Origin: Theocolax elegans
Lineage: Eukaryota > Arthropoda > Insecta > Hymenoptera > Cerocephalidae
DNA length: 64,000 nucleotides
Reading direction: 5' to 3'
NCBI GenBank assembly: GCA_026168455.1
Contig: CM047425.1
Span: 45,952,362 to 46,016,361, forward strand
The position numbers and the translations under genes were made by a program. Shown here piece after piece: positions 55,713-64,000 of the stretch; the stretch's first letter is position 1, and each line of letters starts with the position of its first letter. Below the pieces are notes generated by a model, which did no database searches, was not told where the DNA came from, and saw only the letters and a list, made by a program, of their open reading frames with translations.

Positions 55713-57155
55713 CCGGATCGGGGCGAAAACCGTCGTGATTAACAAGGACGCCGAGGTACTTAACTTCCTCTCGGCAGAAGAAGACGTCTTCTCCCTGTTA
55801 ATCGTGAAACCTGCGGCCTTTATTCGCTGGAGCACTTCCTCAAGCATTTTGAGGTGTTCCTCGAACGTCTCCGTAGCGATTATTATGTCGTCTAAATATG
55901 AGAACGACCACGCTCTAACTCAGGTGTAATTATCGAGTCTATGACTCTTTGAAAGGTCGCCGGCGCATATGCAAGGCCGTAAGGCATTGCGCGTGAACTG
56001 ATATAGTCCCAACCCTGGTACAGTAAAAGCTGTAAAGGGCCGCGACTCTTTCTTCAGCGGTATTTGATGATACGCGCTGCTGAGATCGAGCGTACTTATA
56101 TACTTTGATTTTTGTAATTTTCGAAGTATATTATCCATATATGGTAATGGATAGGCGTCAGGCTTCGTGACAGCATTTACCTTGCGAAAGTCGACGCAAA
56201 ATCGATACGCACCGTTCGATTTGCGGACCATCACGACTGGACTCGACCAGCCGCTGGTTGCAGGTTCAATTATACCTGCCTCTAGCATTTCGAAGACCTG
56301 CTTATGCATCTCTTCTTCGATTTTGCGCGAAACCGGATAGTACTTTTGTTTCACGGGGCGCGAGGATCCTACATCGATCTCGTGCATTATCCGTGAAGTA
56401 CATCCGAGTTTCGCTTCGCTAGAGGTTAAAACGCGATTTAGCAGACGCTCTACTTCGTCGCGTTCTATCTGCTCAACTCGCGCGAGTCCAATAGCAGATA
56501 GTTGCAATAAACCCCAAGTGCTGAGACTAGCTACTTCTAGTTTAACACTTTGCTCCGCTTGTTTTAAATAAAGCAGGTTGGCGTTAGGGTCATGCACTGC
56601 ATCAAATAAACGACAAAAATTTGTACCTATATAGCAGTCGTGATCAAGGTCGGGCATAATTGCCACTGTAACCTCCTTTTTCACGCCTGCTACGGTAAAA
56701 GGCAGATCTACATATCCGGCGATGGGAGTATAATGCCCGTCGGCAACGCGAGCTCCACGACCCTTGCTCGGTCGGAGCTCTCGTCCACATGCGCTGGCAA
56801 TTTGTAGTCCAAGCGCGCCCATAACCGTACGCGCTGCGCCTGGATCGTATAATGACCTAACTCGGAAACCTCCGATGTCGACTTGGAGCCACCAACGATC
56901 CTCGATGTCGTTGGGATCTCGGGTCGACGTAATCGGCGTGTCGCGCAACGCTTGCGGTAACACGTAGGTTTCCCTGTGCGAGTTCGTTGGCGTATCGACG
57001 CTCGATGCCACACTAGTCGCACTAATGTTCGCACAAAGAGGCTGCGTATTCTCTACGCTCTCTGTCTTAACGTTTGAGGTCGTACACGAATCTACCGGGG
57101 GCATAGAGACCTCGTCTACGCTTCCCGTCGTTCGTTTCCCGCCCGCTTCGCACAA
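55713..57155 (-). pseudogene. Duplicated, truncated pol (PR and half RT) in gypsy B
   Basis: The frame 57155-55920 repeats the first about 400 codons of pol with no visible change. It ends in RT just after LGLYQFTR, where an extra base near 55986 shifts the frame. A remnant of RT up to the YLDD-following region continues to 55713 in other frames, with a missing base near 55914 and extra bases near 55780. It then joins gag sequence at about 55700. This is the copy directly downstream of the full gag, so translation through the gag-pol overlap would enter this dead copy rather than the intact pol. Confidence 0.9.
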
Positions 57156-59005
57156 TCTCTTGCGAAGTGTCCTGGCTCATCGCACACGAAACAACGAACA
57201 TTCATCTTTTTTGGATCCCGTGTGCGCGGGGGAGGTTTTCGCGCTTCTTCGCTCTTACCTTCCGGAGGAGCGCCCTTGCTCTCAGCACTCTTATTGCTGG
57301 CTTGACCGCGCCCCCCTTTACCCTGTTCGCCTTTCGGTCTGGGCGAGTTGTCTTTACCTTTATTATGGCCTTTACCCTGGATTTGGCTCGATTTCTGTCG
57401 GTTTAGAAATCGCTGAAAATTCTCATTCATTTTCGTAAGAAGTGCAGCGATCTCTGTTGGCGCCGCTGTTTTGTCCTCAGCGACTACAGCGGATACTTTG
57501 GTTGCTATGGCGGCGCTCTTTGGTGCGCGGTACGCCATTTCCGGCAAAAGTGACACTTCAGGATCCGGCGGAGCCCTGTATGTGCGCTCGTACTCAAGAT
57601 TGAGCTCAGCGTTCTTTGCCATAACCAACAGATTTTTTACGCTGTCAAAATCCGTTCTTTTGATCAGCTGTCGCAAGCGGGGAAGCATGTTTAGATATAA
57701 TAAATCTAATTGCGCTTCTACTGTTGGTCTCGGTATTTGTTTGCGCATAATACCGGTCAAATAAGTGATGTAATCACCCACAGGCTCATCTTTGCCTTGT
57801 GTGCGCGCATTAGCTTCCGCTACCAACCTCTGTTGATAGCCGCTTGCCATTCCGTACGTTAAGCGAGCGTCCTCGCAAAAGTCGGACCAATTCGACCATT
57901 CATTTCTGTGGTTTCTATACCACACAGCCGCTACTCCGTTGAGTAATTCAGATAATGAAGACATTACTTCGCTATCTGATAGATTACTATGCGCGCGACA
58001 TTCCTCAACACGCGTCAAGAACATGTCGACGCTTTGACTTCGATCGCCGTTAAAATGCAAACCCCATTTGCGCACGATTTGGCCAACATCGCGCTTTGAA
58101 GTCGCAGTAACGTTGCTATTACTCGCGCTATTTAGCGCCGAGTTACCTGCAGCATTCTCACCCAGGTTGAGAAGGTCTCCCCCTCTCCAAACGTTACTCG
58201 ACTCTGACAAATGGTGAGTTTGATTTACCGATATCGGGCTGCTTTGCGGTAAATTGACAATATCGTACGTGTCTTGAAAAGTAACGCGATTGCCAACTTT
58301 TCCAGTTGCACCGTGCGGAAGTTCGTTATTGTGCATTTCTTGCGCGTCAATCCGCGTACTACTCGCGGGCGACGCGCTTGCAAATTTTTCGAATAACCTC
58401 GTTATCGAATCAATTTGCTTTTGCAGCTCCACATATTTGCGGTTAGATTCGTTCATGAATTCTCGATAATTCATGGGAATCTGTGGGTGTTGCTGTTCTT
58501 CTGACGGTTGCCGCGAAGTACTCGGGGTTTGTTGCATTTCCGCTTTACGCGTATCTACTGTGGGTAACACATTTACCTGATCGTTTGTAGACGCACTCTC
58601 TTGCGCTTGTATTCGCAATACTTGCGCATTATCCTCAGCACTCGTCTGCTGTATTGGATAAACTACGGTGATTAATGCATCGTCATGCAACATTTGAATT
58701 GGATGCGGCCGATCGTGATCAAAGCCTTCCTCCAGGATCGTCGATCCTGATTTTTCTGCGCACGTTTGGTCGATAAACGCGCTTCGCAGCTGTTCGCGTT
58801 TTATTCGCGCTTCCTCGGGTTCCAATTCAGTTTCCTCGAAATCTGATTGGCTATAATGTCCGAGTAGCCAATTATACAAACGCTCCACTTTTGATAACCT
58901 CCAACCCGTCCGGTTGAGGTTAAGTGCTTTGAGGTTATCCTCGAGATCGTCTTCAGAAAGTGCTAAGCACCATTGCTCCACGGAAGTAAGCGTTTCTCTC
59001 GCCAT
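57116..59005 (-). CDS. gag: Gypsy B gag
   Basis: This 629-codon frame starts MARETLTSVE. N-terminal 1-60 includes LNLNRTGWRLSKVERLYNWL, a SAP-like helical segment by eye. A long polar, Gln/Ser-rich region follows (about 60-310). The capsid (about 315-500) has WGLHFNGDRSQSVDMFLTRV, the F-G block, and NMLPRLRQLIKR. A Lys/Gln/Gly-rich basic region is followed by one CCHC zinc knuckle, CFVCDEPGHFARDC, near 608-621, for RNA packaging. The last ~40 nt overlap pol in another frame. It appears intact, and a related fragment lies at 3828-4035. Confidence 0.92.
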   Translation of the reverse strand: MARETLTSVEQWCLALSEDDLEDNLKALNLNRTGWRLSKVERLYNWLLGHYSQSDFEETELEPEEARIKREQLRSAFIDQTCAEKSGSTILEEGFDHDRPHPIQMLHDDALITVVYPIQQTSAEDNAQVLRIQAQESASTNDQVNVLPTVDTRKAEMQQTPSTSRQPSEEQQHPQIPMNYREFMNESNRKYVELQKQIDSITRLFEKFASASPASSTRIDAQEMHNNELPHGATGKVGNRVTFQDTYDIVNLPQSSPISVNQTHHLSESSNVWRGGDLLNLGENAAGNSALNSASNSNVTATSKRDVGQIVRKWGLHFNGDRSQSVDMFLTRVEECRAHSNLSDSEVMSSLSELLNGVAAVWYRNHRNEWSNWSDFCEDARLTYGMASGYQQRLVAEANARTQGKDEPVGDYITYLTGIMRKQIPRPTVEAQLDLLYLNMLPRLRQLIKRTDFDSVKNLLVMAKNAELNLEYERTYRAPPDPEVSLLPEMAYRAPKSAAIATKVSAVVAEDKTAAPTEIAALLTKMNENFQRFLNRQKSSQIQGKGHNKGKDNSPRPKGEQGKGGRGQASNKSAESKGAPPEGKSEEARKPPPRTRDPKKMNVRCFVCDEPGHFARDCAKRAGNERREA

Positions 59006-60578
59006 TACGCTGTTTTATTTATTTATTTAGTTTAAGCCGCTCGCAAAATTTTATAAACAAATGCGCTTATTAGCGTTGTGTGTGCGCGCTTTATTTCAAT
59101 CACACCAGTCCGTTAACCTAGTGTGCTTTCGGATTTACAACGTAAAATCCAAAGACACACTTTAGCCGTTTTTACAATTTAAAATCACACTTAGATTAAT
59201 AAATTTTAAAATATTACATATATAAATATATAAGTATATAAATTAATAAAGCGCACGCAAATATGTATAATAAATAAAAAAAAATAATAATATATGTTGC
59301 TTATATATCTGCACTCTTGCGCTCACACACAACGACAGACACAAAGATATTTTCCTTCAACCAAGTTGCGCAAAATCGGAAATGAATAAAAAAATTAGGT
59401 TGAAAATATCCTATTTTGCGCCCGTTGTCTTATATGCGTGTGTATATATACACACCACAAACAATCAAGTGACAAATTATTTTTCAGTATAACTAAAAAA
59501 AAAAAACAATTTTTAAATAATTTCTCAAATTATTTTTAAAAATTTAATTAAATAGTTTCTCCAATTAAATTAAATAATTTCTCAAATTGTTAGCAAGAAA
59601 GAAAAAAAAAAAAAAAAACAAAATTTTGTGTGTGCGAAAAATTTTAACTATATTTACATTTGAAAAGTGTAAAAAAAAAATTAATTATTTATCACTAGTA
59701 AAGAAAAGGATTGTAGTCACATTAAATGATCAAAACAAAATATGTGAATTGCAGGTAATTTCGTCAATTACTTAAAGAAAGGATAATAATTCTCTAATCA
59801 CTTTCCTGCAATTCGCTAGTCGAAGTAAAATTTTTCGCCTGTGCTGTTCTAAATATCATTTTTCAAATAATATTTGAACAGCGTAGAAATTACGAGTCTG
59901 AAAATCGACTCAATCTTTGTGTCTTATACAAAAGTTCGAAAGTGTAAACAAGGCGCTTTGTTTACATTCGCGCGTCGCGTGCCTCCTCGCGTCAACAACG
60001 CACGAATTTAAGCTAGCTAAATTTTAACGTGGGTATCGAAATATTACGCTTGAAAATTATTATTTTAGTTACGCTTTAAAATTCGAATTTTTGTTGGCGG
60101 ATTATAATTTTTCGCAAAAATTATAATTATTTATGAGCTAAAAAAAAATTATTTATGCGCAAAATAATCGCCTAAATTCGATTAATAATTTTCAAATATT
60201 ATTATCCGCGAGAGGAGAGAAGAAAAGAAATTAATTATGTCGGCGCTTAATAATTTTCCTCGAAAATTATTAATTATTTATGCGCTAAAACCAAATTATT
60301 TTTGCGCACAATAATCGCCAAGTATTAATAAAAATTATTAAGTGCGATTTATATCACCACATAAATTGAACACTTAACAAAAATTAATATTGTTAATTTA
60401 TATTTTAAATTACCATAGCGCTTCTATGCGTAATTTATGCGCGAGAACTATAACGATATAAAAGAACGAACGGAGAGAGAAAATACAAGGTGCGATTTAT
60501 TTCACCAAATAAGTCGAGCACCGAAAATAAAATAATCAAGTTTCCCGGAAACGAAGTACCGCGTATCCCAACCCGAAA
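59006..60578 (-). other. Gypsy B 5' leader, AT-rich
   Basis: 1.6 kb lies between PBS and gag. It is strongly AT-rich, with A-runs and repeated TAATTTTCGCAAAAATTATA-like inverted motifs (about 60105-60300). The composition differs from both the LTR and the genes. No coding frame is supported. It is long for a gypsy leader. Confidence 0.75.
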
Positions 60579-60595
60579 CCTGTAGTTGGGCGCCA
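60579..60595 (-). promoter_or_regulatory. Primer-binding site of gypsy B
   Basis: The minus strand reads TGGCGCCCAACTACAGG two bases after the LTR end. TGGCGCCCAAC is the established PBS type of many gypsy elements primed by tRNA-Lys. Confidence 0.85.
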
Positions 60596-60597
60596 GC

Positions 60598-61818
60598 TGT
60601 AACGGGGCGATTCTAGCGTATGCTCCTCGTCGAGCACCGCTTTCAAGGCGAGAACTTACCTGCGCGGGCCTCGCGCCACGCTGCTGTGTTCTGCGATGCC
60701 GCGATACCGCGCACGGGCTTTAGCCGTGTTGCAACCGCGGTACCTCGGTGACGATGCGCCGTTAACAACGATGACGACTCTCCGCCGCGTGGAGAATCAT
60801 CGGACCCGAGTTGCACTCGGGCAAACTTGAGGAAGCAACAGGAAGGACGAGTGCTTCTGGTTGCTCGTGCCCGTAGAGGAACACGAGGCTCGGCCGCTCA
60901 GGATGCGCGACAACGGAAGTGTTATCGCGCCCGCGGAGGCGGCTGGGTAAGCGGGATAGGTGGATACGGGGTACTCAAATTACAACGAGAGAGAATGATA
61001 ATTTATGATTAAATCTATTACGGGCGAATATTTACAATAATATTTACAAAAGAATATACAAAAGATGTACAGGCGCTCGGTAGCGCTCAATAACGCACGG
61101 TGTTAAACAATTAACAAATACTGGGTTGTTTAAGAATAAGAATCATCTAGGAACTACGGTGAAACAACGCGTAACCTCGACGGCGCGCAGGCAATCGCGA
61201 CGGCCCGGTCGCGGCTATATCCACACGCGCGCACGCGCTCGTGCGCTCCTACGTCCCACGGGGAAGACGCGGGGAATCGGGTAACCCGAGTTACCGATCT
61301 ACCTAGCCACGTGCGCGAGGAAGCCTGGTTGGGCGAATCGCGCCCTCGAACCGACAGTGCTTGCTGCACTGCGTCTCGCTCTTCCCGGAAGAAGTCGATG
61401 CCACCCGATCCAAGTTGTAAACAACTTACTTGGTGCGCAGGAACGCGCCGGCGAAACGGCTACTCTCAATCCCGTTCTCTCTCTTTCTATCTCGCGAAGC
61501 TTCGACGAGTGCAAGTCGTCCCGGGCGGCTATCCGTCCTGGAGGTGAACAGACCCGTGTCCTCAGAACGGCTTGTTCTCCGGGAGCTGCCTCGACTCACC
61601 TCGTGCACTCTCGCTCTCGATCTCGTCGCACGTCTCGCCTCTCTTACGGCTTCCGCTCTTTCTTTCACGTGAATCACGACCGCTCGTCGATACGGCTCGT
61701 AACGGACTGCTCGAGACTCGGTGTCTCGCGGCCCTTCGCGACGTTGCGCGCAATCACGTGATTGCGCGGTTTTCGAGTATACGGGCTATTGTGCGTTTCG
61801 GAACACGCGCCCGTTATA
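60598..61818 (-). repeat. 5' LTR of gypsy B
   Basis: Identical in length and, by eye, sequence to 49285-50505. The outer end is followed by ATAA (61819-61822). Its distal 523 bp recur at 62059-62581 as part of a tandem duplication. Confidence 0.95.
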
Positions 61819-63031
61819 ATAATTAAATTAACCGTTGGGCTACGTTGCCCAATATCGCGTACAAATTAATTTATTTATCGCAAAGATGTTGGCTGCCGCT
61901 AGGAACACGAGTTCGCTGAGACGCACGGTGTGGAGGATTTGGGCGATCCTCCTTGCCTCGACACGATGTAATCAAATTCAGAGGATGTCGGCGGGAGCGG
62001 GGAGACTAATAAATTACACAAAATTAATTTGAAAGGGGGACGGTCACGATAGTAAATTGATCTACCTAGCCACGTGCGCGAGGAAGCCTGGTTGGGCGAA
62101 TCGCGCCCTCGAACCGACAGTGCTTGCTGCACTGCGTCTCGCTCTTCCCGGAAGAAGTCGATGCCACCCGATCCAAGTTGTAAACAACTTACTTGGTGCG
62201 CAGGAACGCGCCGGCGAAACGGCTACTCTCAATCCCGTTCTCTCTCTTTCTATCTCGCGAAGCTTCGACGAGTGCAAGTCGTCCCGGGCGGCTATCCGTC
62301 CTGGAGGTGAACAGACCCGTGTCCTCAGAACGGCTTGTTCTCCGGGAGCTGCCTCGACTCACCTCGTGCACTCTCGCTCTCGATCTCGTCGCACGTCTCG
62401 CCTCTCTTACGGCTTCCGCTCTTTCTTTCACGTGAATCACGACCGCTCGTCGATACGGCTCGTAACGGACTGCTCGAGACTCGGTGTCTCGCGGCCCTTC
62501 GCGACGTTGCGCGCAATCACGTGATTGCGCGGTTTTCGAGTATACGGGCTATTGTGCGTTTCGGAACACGCGCCCGTTATAATAATTAAAATTAACCGTT
62601 GGGCTACGTTGCCCAATATCGCGTACAAAATTAATTTATTTATCGCAAAGATGTTGGCTGCCGCTAGGAACACGAGTTCGCTGAGACGCACGGTGTGGAG
62701 GATTTGGGCGATCCTCCTTGCCTCGACACGATGTAATCAAATTCAGAGGATGTCGGCGGGAGCGGGGAGAATAATAAATACACAAAATTAATTAAAATAA
62801 GAATACTAGAAATATTTATTTTAATCTAATTAACAATTGGCCATCCAGGCCGGGTGCCGCGACATTCCAAATATGCGCGGGCGGAAGTCCCGGGAAACCT
62901 GTCGGATCGAAATCCTCGCCTGCGACAGGTTTCAACTCCCAGGACCCGCTGTTCGAGTACCGTCGTACCCGAACACACTCCCGATGTACACACACACAAG
63001 AAAGGGGGGACGGTCACGATAGTAAATTGAT
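61296..63031. repeat. Tandem duplication of LTR edge plus flank
   Basis: Unit 1 (61296-62058) contains the last 523 bp of the LTR plus 240 bp of flank. Unit 2 (62059-63031) repeats it at an offset of 763 bp. The LTR part is unchanged. The flank has small indels and about 209 extra bases in unit 2 (about 62793-63001) that unit 1 lacks. The junction AAATTGATCTACC shares only GAT with both parents, pointing to a microhomology- or replication-based event after element B inserted, or to an assembly join. Confidence 0.9.
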
Positions 63032-63614
63032 GTACTTACCGGTAACGTTCCTCGGGGATGGCCCAGCCGATCCTCGGCGACTGATCGACCTTCTAGACAA
63101 GGGGACGACCGGTGGTTGAGGTGGTGAAGGCGGCCCTTGCCGCGGCGAGTGAGTCGCGATCCGCGGTATCACACGCGCACGACCCCGTCCTTTGACACAC
63201 ACACAGAACTTCACGGGACAAACGTGTACATCCACCCGGGTCTCCGCACGTAGCCCTGCTCCGGAACAAGCGTTCACAGAGCTTAATACAGAGATGGGTG
63301 GGATGCACTCTCGGCACTCACGAGCAGTACAAATCGGGTACAAAATACAACAATCCGTCCCGATCGACGGATTATTACACACTGATTAGGCGATCGCCTA
63401 ATTTCCCGTAAAAGGGATGAGAGCAGGGAAACACACACACACTCTCTCGCGCTCTCATCCCTACGTATAGACGCGCGCGTAATTGTACACTCGTAGATGA
63501 AACAAACAAGTGTCGTCGGTTGGCCTTGACATACGAAAGGCTCTGACAACTTACAATTCGCGAATTTAAATATTCTATTCGTCGTGAATAGATTGTGTGA
63601 CGATTTCCATCACA
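61823..63614. mobile_element. Right part of nested LTR C (tentative)
   Basis: GC-rich sequence flanks element B and resumes just where gypsy A coding sequence follows. With 49238-49280 it may be one LTR of the TGTAACG type, ending TTCCATCACA. It includes the tandem duplication and no retroelement gene. Open frames on both strands lack family features. The end is inferred. Confidence 0.4.
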
Positions 63615-64000
63615 ATAAAAAATAAAATAAATTTTTGGGTAATATTGTTATTAATAAAGGGATCAAACCAGATCCAGAGAAAATTAAAGATAAAAAATTA
63701 TATAGTACCACGGAATGTTCGCAAATTGCAAGGTTTTTTGGGATTTATTAATTTTTATTCGAAATTTGCAAAGAATTATGCCCAAGAAACGGTACCGCTA
63801 TTAAATTTATTAAAAAAAGATGTTAAAATTTTTTGGGAGAAAGAACATTTTGAAGCTTTCAATACGATAAAAAATTTATTTAATGAAAATATAATACTAA
63901 AAATTGTTGATATAAATAAACCATTTATTTTAACAACGGATGCAAGTGACGTAGCAATTGCTGGTATTCTTTCTCAAGTTGATGAATATGGCGAAGAAAG
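63615..64000 (+). pseudogene. Gypsy A RT C-terminus and RNase H start
   Basis: It reads FLGNIVINKGIKPDPEKI, the RT end motif (FLGH-V---G--PDP-K), then after a frameshift near 63725 GFINFYSKFAKNYAQ, PLLNLLKK, and TTDASDVAIAGILSQ, the RNase H opening with its catalytic Asp. AT-rich codon use matches the gag and protease at 47.6-49.2 kb. It runs off the window edge. Confidence 0.85.

Larger units (their letters stand above)
49285..61818 (-). mobile_element. Gypsy element B, complete with two LTRs
   Basis: The element lies on the minus strand: 5' LTR 60598-61818, PBS, a 1.6-kb AT-rich leader, gag, pol, ORF3, PPT and 3' LTR 49285-50505. Both LTRs are 1221 bp and look identical where I compared them, with the same 4-bp target duplication, so insertion is recent. 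It is GC-rich against an AT-rich neighbourhood. The order PR-RT-RH-IN in pol is that of Ty3/gypsy. It carries a 1.6-kb tandem duplication (gag end to mid RT), without which it would be about 10.9 kb. Confidence 0.95.

Overview
The window looks like transposable-element-dominated intergenic DNA from an animal, most likely an insect. The evidence is piggyBac, Penelope-like, BEL/Pao, Ty3/gypsy and Jockey/CR1- and R1/LOA/I-type elements, tRNA-derived SINEs, AT-rich spacers and no bacterial gene organisation. A hymenopteran is possible but not shown. I recognised no host protein-coding gene, no genuine tRNA or rRNA gene and no CRISPR array. Nearly every open frame with recognisable sequence belongs to a mobile element.

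Layout, 0-20 kb: a dispersed repeat carries a TTAA-flanked foldback MITE (1-1340). It is followed by a 1.66-kb foldback with a duplicated candidate exon (1471-3129), a near-perfect hairpin, a gypsy gag scrap, a decayed Penelope-like element, a tandem array, a SINE and a solo LTR (6815-8099). A pogo/Tigger-like transposase relic (9.4-12.2 kb) is broken by a SINE and by a solo LTR (9593-10851). Next come a 5'-truncated LINE (12.7-15.5 kb, minus), a decayed piggyBac transposase (15.95-17.54 kb) and GC-rich unassigned sequence up to 20 kb.

20-31 kb: a second copy of the first repeat lacks the MITE. It is followed by a shredded plus-strand BEL/Pao polyprotein (protease, RT, RNase H region, integrase fragments from 21.5 to 29.3 kb). 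That BEL copy is split by a TTAA MITE, a nearly complete piggyBac element (23726-26664), another TTAA MITE, a Penelope-type terminal repeat and a solo LTR (28279-29014). A further solo LTR (29908-30979) and a TTAA MITE follow.

31-46 kb: a nearly complete Penelope-like element has about 400-bp inverted termini (31699-34310). A long LINE (34681-about 38560, minus) has a PHD-like ORF1, an endonuclease, a SINE insertion and an in-frame deletion of its RT core. A short Penelope remnant has inverted ends (40345-41288), followed by direct and tandem repeats.

45-64 kb: this is a nest. An R1/LOA/I-type LINE is cut in its RT by gypsy element A (LTR 46233-47393). A is interrupted by remnants of another LTR (C), and C is interrupted by a young gypsy element B (49285-61818). 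B has two 1221-bp LTRs that I could not tell apart, matching 4-bp ATAA target duplications, PBS, PPT, gag, a 1256-codon pol and a third ORF of unknown function. B carries a 1.6-kb internal tandem duplication, and its right LTR edge plus flank are duplicated again. Element A coding sequence resumes at about 63.6 kb and runs out of the window.
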